DNA of 64,000 nucleotides from Calliopum simillimum (taxonomy: Eukaryota; Arthropoda; Insecta; Diptera; Lauxaniidae). Numbering within the stretch: the stretch's first letter is position 1; the number at the start of each line of letters is the position of its first letter. The notes under the pieces were generated by a model. That model worked only from the letters and a program-made list of their open reading frames with translations, was not told where the DNA came from and did no database searches. This document shows, one piece after another, positions 22,959 to 34,171 of this stretch. The stretch is from assembly GCA_951812925.1 (NCBI GenBank), contig OX638372.1, positions 49,441,722 to 49,505,721 of the forward strand, in the 5' to 3' direction. The translations under genes were made by a program, and so were the position numbers.

Positions 22959-24720
22959 CCGAAATTTTTATAGTATGGTATTGCTTTGGCGGTTTCTTTA
23001 CACCATCACCGATATTCAAAGATAGTGATTTCTTAAATTTATCCGTATTAAAAGCAGTCGACGGATGTAACTGTAGATTATTTTGCAATCGAGTATATTT
23101 ATCGTCAGTCATGAGCTTCTTGTACCAATCATCATTTTCATAATTCAATATTTTGGCGAAATTTGCAAATGCCTCCGCATTTGGAATATTTCTCCTCAAA
23201 GCAGTTTCAACTTTAATAGGATTTTCCAATTGTTCACTATAATCGATAGCGCTTAGATCTTTCCTTTCCTGTTCGCCATCATCAATATATTCTTCAATTT
23301 CAGATTTCTCTTGCTTTGGTTTTTTCCCATCTTTGGTTGTTTCGGTTTCTAACTGATCTTCAGCAGAATTAGGTTTTTCCGTTGTGGAATTTTTTACCGA
23401 TTCTTCTGGTGTTGACTCAGCATCTTCTGCGTTCGGCTCTTCTGTGGGATTGGGTTCTTCTGTTGTTGTTGATATTTTTACAACATTCTGTGACTGTGAT
23501 GGTGCCTCGAAATCATTATAATTATTATACGATCCTATCAAATGTTCTTTGTCTTTTTCGTCGGAATCTTCTTTAATTTTTGATTTCTCTTTTGTTCTTT
23601 TTGTGGCACCGTCTTCCATCAATTCATTGCGTAAAGTATCATAGTGCGTTGTCTTGCACTTCATTTTACAGAGCACATTTTCAGCTTGATCACCACAAGG
23701 CCATTTAAATTCATTTGATTTTGTTGGTATTTTCGTTTTCGGTTTTTTTGTTACTCCCTCTATTTTTTTATTGTGAATTTGTTCCTTATGGAGTTCTTTT
23801 TCATTGTCTTTGGATTTTTCATCATTTTTCTTGTCATTTTTGCATTCTATTTGTTTTGGCTTTTGGTCAAGTGTTGTTGCCGTACCAGGAGTTTCATGGG
23901 ATTTTGGTTTTTCCATATAATCCTTTGACTTACATTTCATAGAGCAAATGACTTCACTCTCCTCTTCGCCTTTTGTTTTCTTATGTCGATTCTTATTTTT
24001 ATTCCTTCTGTTACTCTCTTGCTGAAGGGTCTTAAAACGTTCCGAAGCCTTAGCCGCTTCCTTTTCTTCTTTTGTAGTTGGCGTCTCTTTGAGAACTCGC
24101 TTCACAATCTCATTCACAATATCTCTGGTACCATATTTATCATCGATACCAGCAAGGAAACTATCAATATTCTCATTTGGCTGCTCATCATCATCATCAT
24201 CGTATTCATTTACTGCCTGGTCTAGCGTTCCGAGTATTGGTATTTTCCTTGTTTGTCTTGTTTCATAGTCATTTGCCGCCCGTAGCGGGAACTTTCCTGC
24301 CTGCATCAATGTCGGCAAGCGTATCCCATTTTTAATGGTTACACCAGCCGCTTGCACTTGTTTGGTGATATTCTCAGCAGCTGCAGCTATTGCAGCTTGT
24401 CTAAGCATATCATTTGTAGTTAACATTGCCTGATTTTCGGACAATCTGTTCTCATTATCATTATCAGCAACATCATCAACGGCAATGGATTGTGACAATT
24501 GTTCCCAGACATTTTTATTGTTGTTGCTATCGGTGATTTCGTTCGGCGTTATTTTCGCATTATTGTTGTTGTTGTTGTTTGCTAAACTCAGCTTAAGTGT
24601 TCCATCTTCACAGCTTAGATCCCAAAGATGAAAGGGCAGCGCTGTTGTAACTTGTGCCATCAATATGTTAATAAGGATATACAGAGGTATGACGTTTATG
24701 CGTATTATCGAGGGTTTCAT
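22959..24720 (-). CDS. Exon 1 (first coding exon) of a large secreted low-complexity protein
   Basis: ATG at 24720-24718 opens a frame whose first 28 residues form a signal peptide: a basic start (MKPSIIR), then a hydrophobic run ending near the Ala-Leu-Pro at 27-29. The exon ends at 22959 before the strong donor GTAAGTTC. Reading through the donor gives an artificial stop a few codons later (22942). The mature part holds an Asn run, an Asp/Glu-rich middle with a DDDDDE-type block, and two related Cys motifs about 90 residues apart (VICSMKCKSKDY and VLCKMKCKTTHY). Lys/Glu-rich linkers and a Thr/Glu/Pro block follow. Joined to exon 2 it encodes 1194 residues. No known domain is recognised; the ortholog is unknown. 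Confidence 0.8.
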
Positions 24721-24783
24721 TGTATAAAAATCTTAAACGGTTGAACTTCACTTGTTGGCCTCCGTATGCGCCGAGCTGCATTT

Positions 24784-24790
24784 TTAAATA
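24784..24790 (-). promoter_or_regulatory. Weak TATA-like box upstream of exon 1
   Basis: TATTTAA on the minus strand lies about 65 bp upstream of the ATG at 24720. No convincing initiator is seen 30 bp downstream, and a further 5' exon cannot be excluded. Confidence 0.25.
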
Positions 24791-24799
24791 CGTGGCTGT

Positions 24800-25525
24800 C
24801 AAGAATTCTTGCCTTGTCGTTGTAATTTTTTCGACAAAAATTTGTATGCGTGATTTTTTTTTTTGTTTTTAAAAAAAATGTGACATTTTTTCTATTTATA
24901 ATTTTTTTACAATCATTTTTTCAGACATTTGAGTTATCAATTAATTTGATTTTAATATCGGAGAAAAAAAATTTGTGTTCAAGATTTATTAAAGTTTCGA
25001 AGGCCGAACATTATTTCTAGCAGAAAAACTCTATTGTTCATCTCAAGGTAGAAACAATAGAATCGCTTCATTAGACCGCTTGAAGTGTAAAAAGAATACG
25101 CATGACTTATGAAAACTGTATAAAGTACCCGCCGTAATACGCTACGAGATTTGATCTCCAAAAATGTGCTTTTCGACCACTTTTAATTGAGACAGTCCTT
25201 AGAACATTCTGCCATTCGATATTAAATTTCAAAAAGTTTACTTTGTTAGATCTCTTATTAAAGCGTCTTAAAATTTTTGGGGCTTTGGCGCACCCCTTAA
25301 TGGAGTTTTACTATTTGAAAACCGACCTCTTTTCATGAAATAATTGTATGGTATGGTGGTGCCACTCCTACGAGTAATATTTCACACATTTTTAGCTGAA
25401 ATGTACTTTAAAAATTGGACCCCATGCAGTTAATTTTCGAAAGTTTTCTTTTTAACTTTCTTTTATGCGGCATAAAAGTTTTGTGATAGGTGCCATGCTC
25501 TTTTACATATTTTAACATACAATAA
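24800..25525. other. Decayed repeat upstream of the large secreted-protein gene
   Basis: T-rich sequence is followed by diverged R-like phrases (near 25300-25500, with GGTGCCACTCC and GTGATAGGTGCCATGC). No gene is recognised. Confidence 0.4.
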
Positions 25526-25529
25526 TGAG

Positions 25530-27257
25530 TACCTGGAGACCGATCCCTGCTCGGTTAACAATCTGATCTTATTATTTTAGTCGATATTTTTATTCATAGC
25601 TATGTTTTGTTACGAAACTCGTACCTTTTCACCTCTAATGGTCATGCTTTCAAATTGGTATATTAACCGATGAGAATAATAATAAGAAAAAACTCGCAAA
25701 GTATCGAATGGTATAGAAAATATCAAAAACTTGAAATTTTTTTTGGGGCATTCTACATAAAATAAATAAATGGAATATGCCACGCACCCAAAATTTTTCG
25801 TTGTATGTATCGAAAAGTAAGAACCTATTGGAAAAATCCGAAAGGATATTTTAATATCACCTTTTATTGTAGCTACGCTGTTAGACTGAACACAGTGTTT
25901 TCTTCAACTTCAAGCAAGGATATTTCAAAATACTGAAGTTATAATGACAGTTCTGCTGATGAAGACGGACTCAGCGACGAAAAGTACATAAGACATAAAG
26001 AGTTCACTCCATTTTTTTTTTTGCGCCTGAGTTATTAACTGAAATTTTTTATTTTAGTAAAAAGTGGGCGTGGCAATTATTAAACAACGCCCACTCTTCG
26101 TTATGCTTTAGATACTCATGATCCAGACCCTCTTACCAAATTTAATCAAAATATGTTGTACCATTTGCGAGAAATAGCATTTAATGTGTTTTACTTGTAT
26201 GGGAGGTTCCACGCGCACCGGCGATATTTTGCCCATTTTTAGATCGTAGGTGCCCAATAGCAAGTAGACTGCCTAAAGTTAAATTTAGAACGATTTCTTT
26301 AGTAGTTTCTTTTAAAAGCGTTTTAAATATTTGTGGGCGGTGCCACGTCCTTCACGAGTTTTTTTTTAATATAATGGCATATCACATATTAATCCTTGTT
26401 TTCAGGGGTACAGTCTTTTAAATTTTTATTAAAATTGTTGGAGTCGTTTTCGAGTAATATTGAATCAAAAGTTTCAAGGGTTAAAAAGTGGGCGTGGCAC
26501 TTATTCGATCCCGCCCACTTTTCGTTTAAAACAAGGTATTATTAAACAGTACCTACAAACCAAATTTCATTCAAATACCTTGGAACATTTGCGAGAAATA
26601 GCATTTAACGTATTTTGCTTGTATGGGAGGTTCCATGCGCACCGGCGATATTTTAATCTGATTCAGATTGAAGATGCCCTATAGCAAGGAGGCTTCACAC
26701 AATTAATTTTAGAATGATTGCTTTATTAGTTTTCTTTTTATACCGTATTATATTTTTGTGGGCGGTGCCATGCCCTTCAACGAGTTTTCCCAATATAACA
26801 TTATATCACATACTAATCCCTGTTTTTAGAGGTAAAACCTCCTAAATTTTCATCAAATTTGTTGGAGTCGTTTTCGAATAATATTGAATCAAAATTTTCA
26901 AGGGTTAATAAGTGGGCGTGGCACTTATTCGATCCCGACCACTTTTCGTTTATTTCAAGGTATTGTTAAGAGGTACTCGCTCCCCAAATATCATTCAACC
27001 TTGTATGGTTTGCGAGTTATGACCAAATCAAATTTAAAATTTAGGGCAGTGCCACGCCCCCTGGTAAGCATTTGCATAGTTGAAACCTTGCTCATTCTTC
27101 TTTGTATGTTAATATCTAACATAATCCGAAGTTTCATTAAAATCGCTGTGGCCGTTTTCGAGAAAAAGTTTTGTCCGTTCCAAACAAACATACATAAGTA
27201 CATAGGTACATAAGTACATAAGTACATACAATTTTATCTCGTATAAGAAGAGAAGAT
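25530..27257 (+). repeat. Dispersed repeat family R, copy B (most complete)
   Basis: It starts with TACCTGGAGACCGATCCCTG and ends with TCGTATAAGAAGAGAAGATA. Inside are three tandem units of about 425 bp, marked by GTGGGCGTGGCA at 26063, 26488 and 26912. Each unit includes GCGAGAAATAGCATTTAAYG, TTGTATGGGAGGTTCCAYGC and GTGGGCGGTGCCA. The 3' part has a short run of TACATAAG repeats. No conserved frame is present; several short open frames are fortuitous. It looks like a non-autonomous element with an internal tandem array; the superfamily is undetermined. Confidence 0.65.
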
Positions 27258-27303
27258 AAATCACATAGTAGGTACTATTATCCCCGTTGTCAGGGTTAAT
27301 ATA

Positions 27304-28207
27304 TGAAGCAAAACACGCCAAGTGTACCAGCTGAACATTTTTTTGTCTCCGACTTTGCTCAAATTTGGCAATATGGTAGATCCGATGTGCTAAATCAATA
27401 ATCCGGGAGGATTTGGCCATTGTACTATTTGTTGTTAAATAACGGGGTGTTGAAGTTGGCGTTTTTAGTCATTTTCATGAAAAGGGTGTTTTTTCAAAAA
27501 CTTGTAGCTTACACCAAAGTTTGCAAATTGATATAAGTTAGTACCTGGTCCTGGTCCAGTTCATTTTTAAGTGTTCTTTTTATAAAAAAAAATATTACTT
27601 GGTGAAAAATGTTTTTTGAACTGAAAAATACTTTTGAATTTTTTTTTTAAAAAAACTCCCTTGAATTTTTTTTTTTTCAAATATTCTTGAAACTAAAGCA
27701 TAATTTACAAGCTTTAAAATGATGTATGTTTTAAGATGGGACTCGGTCGCTAGATGAGAATTTTTTGCTTTTGAACGCCCGCGGCAGGCAAAACTCTTTG
27801 TTTACTCAAGAGGAAGGGATCTTACGAAAAAAGTGTACTAGGCACAAAAAGCTTAGAATTGTTCAAAAAATACGTGTGAAATTTTTGGAAAAATTTTGGT
27901 GAAAAAAAATTTTTATCACCAAGTAATATTTTTTTATAAAAAGAACACTTAAAAATGAATTGGACCAGTTTCTAACATATATCAATTTGCAAACTTTGGT
28001 GTAAGCTATACATTTTTGAAAAAACACCCTTTTCTTGAAAATGACTGAAAACGCCAACTTCAACACCCTGTCATTTAACATCAAATGGTACTTGGGCCAA
28101 ATCCTCCCGGATTATTGTTCTTGCACAGCGGATCTACCATATTGCCAAATTTGAGCGAAATCGGAAACAAAAAATTTTCAGCTGGTACGCTTGGCATGTT
28201 TGCTTCA
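27304..28207. mobile_element. Near-perfect foldback element, family P copy 1
   Basis: Arms of about 330 bp are inverted copies. TGAAGCAAAACACGCCAAGT at 27304 pairs with the end at 28207, AATCCGGGAGGATTTGGCC pairs with GGCCAAATCCTCCCGGATT, and CGGGGTGTTGAAGTTGGCG pairs with its counterpart near 28055. The whole 904 bp can fold. No protein is encoded. Scrambled relatives lie at 58915-59115 and 59370-59690. Confidence 0.7.
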
Positions 28208-29445
28208 TAAAGTACAAAGCTTTTATTAAAATCGCTCCAGCTGGTTTTGGACAATATTCAATAAAATTTTTTCCATTTCTATAAAGTAATCGTGACATTT
28301 TTAGTTTCTTTTGTTTATTACAAGTTATTGAAAAAAATCTTTTATAAATACTTTAGTGCGCTGCCACGTCTCCCCATAAATAACCACGTAAGTTCGTTCT
28401 TCATCACATACATCATTGGCCGAAATTTCATAAAATTGGTAACAGCCAGCAGGAAACCATTTTTGTGCGAAAACTGACCACTTGCGCGATTTCTTCTGAA
28501 TTGATATCTGGCGATAATCCATTTTACACATGGGGCCGTTTTTGAGAAATCCCAATTTTAATAAAATTTCATTATTAAACGAAAAAACTCAAACCAACAA
28601 ATCATAACAATTTTTAGATAAAACTCTTATATATATGACAAAATTTAAAACGAACTTGAGACTAAAAGCTCAGATGCATTGTTGATCTTCGCGGTTTTAC
28701 CTGTTTTATCAAAAACTTCTATAGATAAACATTAATACGAGATATAACAATATATTTTACAAACTTTTCGAAAAGCGTGGCACCACTACCCACAAAACTT
28801 TGATAGGATATAATAAGAGAATTAATAATGCAATCCAAATGAATTTTAGTATAGAAGTTCTAATTGCTACAAGATATCTCTGAACCATAAATGACCAAAA
28901 TATCAATAGTGAACGCACTACATACTTTAAAGGTCATGTCTCGCAAACTGTGCAGATATTTTGATGAAATTTGGTAGATAAGTCCTAGACATCGTATTGG
29001 ACGGAAAGCGCGCATTATTCGAATAGTGCTACTTCCAATTTTTAACAATTGAATAATTTGGTTCAATATTGGTTGAAAATGTATGCAATGTTTTTTTTTT
29101 TTTTTTGACAAAAACATAGAAGATGCTTCCATCAACTTTTTCGATTTTTTCGATCCCATTCAAATATGTTCGACTATTTCAAAAATTTTTTGGACTTTTC
29201 AATAAATGCACAAATATATTTTTTTAGTAGTGATTGGATATTTTTTGATACGTTTCGATACTATTCCACTTTTTTCGTAGATTTCCGATTATAAAGCATT
29301 TTCTATGTTCTCCGATACTTAATGTGTTTTTTTGTCACTCTTAGTTATATTTTTTATAATTTTTCGAAAATTAATATCTTTTCTAATGGTTAATTTGAAG
29401 TCCATTTGATAGACAACATAAAACTTTTCTCAATGCTTTTCAATA
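28208..29445. other. Decayed R-like and simple repeat sequence
   Basis: Phrases such as GCGTGGCACCACTACCCACAA (near 28776) and TTGATGAAATTTGGTAGAT (near 28960) show this is diverged repeat of the R type. No gene is recognised. Confidence 0.4.
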
Positions 29446-30739
29446 CCGTAAGCAGGGGTGACTTTGACATCCGGGTGCGACTTTAACCGGCAAGAAAAAA
29501 AAGATTAAAATCGTAATATGTATTATCACCCCAAAGACTAGTTATCGATTTGTGTTGGGTCAATCAGTATCTTTGAGGTATTGGCTTTTAGCTTCTGTTT
29601 TCAATATTTGATTTGAGCGCAAACTTTCGGATATATTGTTGCATTTTCTAAGAGTTGTCTTATGCCGGATTTATTAACACTCAGAAAATTACTACTTATT
29701 GACTAGAAGGAAAATTGCTGGCGTCAGATGAGTGATATAACTAGAACTATTATTTAATTTACTTCCCTAATCCATCGACTTTGGTGGATATGTTTGCCAC
29801 TTAGTATTTTTAATGCATTTTTATATGAGAGTATGTTAGAAAACAATGTTTTTGGGGTGACTTTGGACCGGTCGAAAGTCACCCCCAAAAAACTTTGTAT
29901 TGTAAGGCTGGCTTAAAAGAAACCCAAGCACGGGCCAAAATAACGCCCAAAACACCAGGTATGGTGAACTTTAGTGAAAATAAAGTCGAGTCTTTTGCCA
30001 AAGTGAAATTATAATTTCCTTTTTATCTTTGTGAAACAATTGGCTGCCCAGAAAGGATATTTGCTATTATTTATTTAGCGAAATTTTGCAAAAAATTAAG
30101 CCACCGAAGCCCTTTAACAAATGAGGCATTTTTAAAGTTACCTTCTAAGAATTTCTTTCGTTTTTAAAATTTTTTCAATCAAGTATTTTTTGTTTTCTAA
30201 TTTTCAATCGATTTTAAGCTTATTTTTGTGGATTTTTTAAGTTCTGCTTAGCTTTTATTTAATATTACTTAGTATTGTTATTTGATGTAACTTAAGTATG
30301 TACCAATAAGTAAAGCACACCAAAGGCTAAAACCGCATTTATCAAAAATTTTAGTTTTTTTTTTAATCTCGTCCTTGAAAACATCCCATTGCCTAGGCCG
30401 ATTGCCTATATAAATATGCTAAAATGTAAAGTGAACTTTAGTTTCCAAAACCTGATACCCTGATTTTGGATCGTTAAAGGTATAGCATGTAAAATCAATG
30501 AATGAAATTTTTCGGTTAAAGTCGCCCCACCTTTGAGGTGACTTTAACCCACTTACAAAAATATTATTTTAAAATATTTGTAATAACTTCGTGTAAACAT
30601 GTTACATGACATTAAAGCTGAAACCCCCACAAAAAATTAGGAGTAATAAAACCATTAATTTTATTAAAATTGTTGAAATTATAGGCTCCTAAACTTGGAA
30701 ATTCTGTTTTTTTTGTATCAAAGTCACCCCTGCTTACGG
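29446..30739. mobile_element. TA-flanked inverted-repeat element, 1.29 kb
   Basis: The ends are perfect inverted repeats of 22 bp beginning CCGTAAGCAGGGGTGACTTT. TA lies on both sides (29444-29445 and 30740-30741). The core GGGGTGACTTT recurs inside in both orientations, at about 29858/29872 and 30514/30536. No transposase frame is present. Non-autonomous Tc1/mariner-type by target site. Confidence 0.8.
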
Positions 30740-30892
30740 TACCTTTGGATTTTTTTCACGTTGTTCTAAAACTAAGTATTCGAAATTTTTATCCATTTCT
30801 CTATGTTTTTGACTCATCAGTATATTTTAAGCTTGAAAAATAGAGGCACAAATATATGTATTGTATTACATTAAATAGTAATGAATAAAAAA

Positions 30893-30960
30893 CATCGATA
30901 TACGTAAATGATTAGATCAAATTGCTGAGCGAACAAGGATCGGTCTACTATTATTTCTTG
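30893..30960 (-). repeat. Short diverged end fragment of family R
   Basis: The stretch matches the first 60-70 bp of R on the minus strand (a GATCGGTCTxC-type phrase with CATCGATATACG), but is much diverged. Confidence 0.35.
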
Positions 30961-31106
30961 TGTTGGACATCATTTTTTCACTCTGAAATATAGTAAGCTG
31001 AAATTGTGAAAAATTGCGTTTTTTTGACTTGGAATACTTCAGGGCAAAGCAAAGACTTACAAAATATCGTGAAGCCAAATAAGCTATTTCAGTTTCTACT
31101 ATAATA

Positions 31107-32032
31107 GTACAGTAAAATTAAATATATCAAAGAAAAGGAAAAATTGCTGCAGACTTGAAACTTGACACAGTGGTTACTTAAAAAAAAGTCTACCGTTGAA
31201 CGGGGGGTCTAACCTCTTTTTTTGTGGATTAAAGATAAAAAAGTCATTTTTTGACGAATAACTTAAAAACTATTCTTCAGACAAAAAAAGTTTTCAGACA
31301 AAAATTGCAGTTGATGTATGTTTTTTGAACATTTTTCTAGCTCAAAAATTTACCGAGATAAGTAATTTTCAAGTACGAGGCCTTTTTTACGTTTTCTAAG
31401 TAAAAGAAGCGAGTATTAAAAATTTAAATATTTCATATTAACTCTAACGTCTATAACTTTTCTGTTTCTTATTGGATCGTAAAAGCTCCAAAAGCATTTT
31501 AAAACTTAAAACTCAATGTTTTTAGTTGTATAGTTTTTATATTTAAATATTTTTTAGTGAAATCTTTTTTTTTACGTTTTCTAAAATGAGCGAGTTTCCA
31601 AAATTTGGAATTAATCATCATTAATTTTAAATTATAACTGCTATAACATTTATGGTTCTTAATCGATTGGAATAGATCAACAAGCATTTAAGAGGCTAAT
31701 GAATTGAATACGTTACAATAAGTTAAAAAAATTACTTTTAATTAAAAATTGCTTATATCAGTCATTTTTAATGCTGGAAAGACGTTTGAGGAACGAGAAT
31801 GTGCATATCAGTTACAATTTTTACTTGAAAATTTTTTTCTATTCCGATGACTAGTTTTTAAGTTATTCGTCAAAAACTGCCTCTTTTCATCTTTGAAGTG
31901 GGGTTAGACCTTTCGTTGAGCGGTGGACTTTTTTGTGTTAAGTAACTATGGTCGAATAAACAACTGTGCCAAGTTTCAAATGTGCGGTAGTTTTTTGCTT
32001 CTCTATTGATATTTTAGCTAGTTTTATTGTAC
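31107..32032. mobile_element. TA-flanked foldback element, 926 bp
   Basis: The ends are inverted GTACARTAAAA repeats flanked by TA (31105-31106 and 32033-32034). Long arms share, in opposite orientation, GACTTGAAACTTGRCACAG, GTCTACCGTTGAACG and GACGAATAACTTAAAAACTA. No frame is conserved. The GTACART start resembles the element at 46291-47092. Confidence 0.7.
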
Positions 32033-32461
32033 TATAAATGGAATGTTGAATTTTAGGAGCTGAAGCCTAAATTGTCTCCAAAACATGCGCTAATTTGTAC
32101 GATGTTTGCAAGAAACTCATAATTAAAAATATATGAGGATTAAAGGAAAAGAAAATAAGACGTTTTTTAATGCTCAATATAATATATATATATTTTTTTA
32201 GTTAAATTTTTTTTTTTTTGGTTTTTTTTAATATGCAGATCCTTTAAAATATATGGTTTTTGAATTTCAATTGGCAGAGATTAATATCCCACAAATTGCC
32301 ATGGTGTTTCACAATTCAATATTTAGTAATTTTTTTTTTTTGTAATTGTTTTTTTTTTTTTTTTTTTTTCATAAAACGTTTCAGAAAAAACTTGTAAAAT
32401 TTTCTCCATAAGAGACATCAGTTTCGAGCGAATTCAGGTTCATAACAAGCTTAACGAATAA
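32033..32461. other. A/T-tract-rich sequence downstream of the Arg-rich protein gene
   Basis: Several long T tracts occur, and no clear AATAAA hexamer was found on the minus strand after the stop codon. The 3' end of the neighbouring gene is unresolved. Confidence 0.35.
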
Positions 32462-33142
32462 CTAACCGCTGTTATTGCGTGTATTGCGTTGCCTTCTCCT
32501 GTTTTGTCGTTGCCTTCTCCTTTGTGCTCGCCTTCTGCGTTGTTGTTGTTGTCGCCTTCTGCGTCTCATTTGTCTTTGTCTTCGTTGTCTCCTCATGCGA
32601 CGCCTCCTTCTTCGTTGCCTTCGCTGTGCTGCTGTTAATCCACCGCCACCTCCACTACCGCCTCCAGATCCACCTCCGCTACTTATAGGTGTGTCTGTTG
32701 CAGGTGTATCTACAGGTGTATCTGTTGAAGGTGTATCTGAAGGTGTGTCTGTTGCTGGTGTGTCTGTTGCAGGTGTGTCTGTTGCAGGTGTATCTGTTGC
32801 AGGTGGTGTTGCTACAGGTGGTGTTGCTGCAGGTGGTGTTGCTGCAGGTGGTGTTGCTGCAGGTGGTGTTGCTGCAGGTGGTGTTGCTGCAGGTGGTGTT
32901 GCTGCAGGTGGTGTTGCTGCAGGTGGTGTTGCTGCAGGTGGTGTTGCTGCAGGTGGTGTTGCTGCAGGTGGTGTTGCCGGTGCTGGTGCTGCTGTCGCCG
33001 GTGGTGTTGCCGGTGCTGGTGCTGCTGTCGCCGGTGGTGTTGCCGGTGCTGGTGCTGCAGTCGCCGGTGATGTTGCCGCTTGTGCAATTGCCACCAATAC
33101 CGCTGCCAAAATGGCAAAGATAAAGCAGAAAGTGTACTTCAT
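32462..33142 (-). CDS. Secreted Pro/Ala/Thr-repeat protein with Arg-rich tail (glue-like candidate)
   Basis: A single exon of 226 codons. Residues 1-22 are a clear signal peptide (MKYTFCFIFAILAAVLVA then Ala-Gln-Ala). Three units of about 13 residues (AAPAPATPPAT) follow, then about eleven AATPP pentads, then TPATD repeats (TDTPATDTP), a Gly/Ser linker and a tail of about 60 residues. The tail is mostly Arg and Gln (for example RRRRRRMRRQRRQRQMRRRR). The Thr/Pro part is a likely O-glycosylation target; the tail is extremely basic. A TATA box and initiator sit at the proper distance upstream. The composition recalls insect salivary-glue or mucin-type proteins, but no specific family is recognised. 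The 15-bp repeat unit leaves all other frames open too, so antisense frames here are artefacts. Confidence 0.8.
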   Translation of the reverse strand: MKYTFCFIFAILAAVLVAIAQAATSPATAAPAPATPPATAAPAPATPPATAAPAPATPPAATPPAATPPAATPPAATPPAATPPAATPPAATPPAATPPAATPPAATPPVATPPATDTPATDTPATDTPATDTPSDTPSTDTPVDTPATDTPISSGGGSGGGSGGGGGLTAAQRRQRRRRRRMRRQRRQRQMRRRRRQQQQRRRRAQRRRQRQNRRRQRNTRNNSG

Positions 33143-33191
33143 ATCGTAGCCGCCTCCTGATGTTCTTCAAATACTTTGATGAAATCAAGTG

Positions 33192-33192
33192 T
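33192..33192 (-). promoter_or_regulatory. Predicted transcription start of the Arg-rich protein gene
   Basis: The initiator-like TTCACAC has its A at 33192, 31 bp downstream of the first T of the TATA box and 50 bp before the ATG. Confidence 0.5.
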
Positions 33193-33216
33193 GAATATGA
33201 TGGGAATTGCTTCAGC

Positions 33217-33223
33217 TTTTATA
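33217..33223 (-). promoter_or_regulatory. TATA box of the Arg-rich protein gene
   Basis: TATAAAA followed by GC on the minus strand, about 80 bp upstream of the ATG at 33142. Spacing to the initiator is canonical for a fly core promoter, as expected for a strongly and stage-specifically expressed gene. Confidence 0.7.
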
Positions 33224-33499
33224 CCATAAATTTTGGTTAAAAAAATTTGTTGACACAACTGGAATGTGTTAATATTTAAATGTTCAAGGCACATGTTCTG
33301 AAAAACTTCCATACTTAGCTAAATTAATAACGGTTTGTTTTGTTTATTTTTTTTATTATTTTATTTGATGTGAACTAATAGAATTTCAATGTTTTTCTTT
33401 TCTTTTCTTTGCATAGAATAGAATAACGTTTTGTTTTTATAATTAAATTTCCAAGTTCCATATTTAACTCCTTAAATCTATTCAAAATTAGTAACTTAA

Positions 33500-33910
33500 A
33501 ACAGCCACTTTTCGTTTTCATCGAAATTCATATTTCTCTCCGTGAAATTTAGCTGGATTATCTCAAAAACCTCTTTCAGTATAGCATTTTGATATATGTT
33601 AGATGCCATGCCCTCTTCTCCGATTTCAACCTGTTTTTGCTCAAAGCTTGCATTTATAGTTTTTAGTGTCTGAGTAAAATTTAGTTCGATTATCTCAAAA
33701 ATCGCTCTCAGCCTATGGTTTTGAAGCTTTTGCTTATATGGGAGGTGCCACGCCCTCTCGTCCGAATTCGCCCAGATTTTCCAAGAGCTTGCCCTTATTT
33801 GTTGTATTTTGGTTGCGTTGTCGTGAAAAATACTCCTAAAGTTGCATTTTGAATATATTTTTGTATGGGCGGTAGGCGTGTTCTTTGACCGATTTCGCCC
33901 ATTTTCAATC
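33500..33910 (+). repeat. Degenerate tandem repeat, second array of the 5.6-6.3 kb type
   Basis: It carries the same ordered phrases as 5640-6275 (GATGCCATGCCCTC, TTTTTGCTCAAAGCTTGC, TTAGTGTCTGAG, GGGAGGTGCCACGCCCTC) and ends with TTTGTATGGGCGGTAGGCGT. The 146-residue minus frame at 33496-33936 runs through this repeat and is not a gene. Confidence 0.55.
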
Positions 33911-34171
33911 CCACGAGTAAGCTTTGACGACGACACTGAGTAGTACTACATTTCATTGAATTATCTTGCTCAGTTTTCCCAGACGGGCATGGCTATATCA
34001 ACTCAGGAGGTGACGCTGATTAAGAATATATATACTTTTTCATACCAGCCACGCCTCCTTCTCTGTGTTATAGAAAACACTGTTCGACACAAAAAAAACA
34101 CATGAGAAAATCCAAAAAATTCTTAAAATACATAGACGTTAAAAAAAAAAATACCCGTGGTTTTTCCCCAG

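Noticed and set aside
27304..28207. CRISPR-like or inverted-gene structure
   Set aside because: It is one long palindrome without spacers or conserved frame; a foldback element explains it.
32475..33149. Long frames on the plus strand and in other frames opposite the Arg-rich protein gene
   Set aside because: The 15-bp repeat unit keeps every frame open. Only the minus frame has a signal peptide, TATA box and initiator.
33496..33936. 146-residue minus-strand frame
   Set aside because: It runs through a degenerate tandem repeat that also occurs at 5640-6275, where the frame is not kept.
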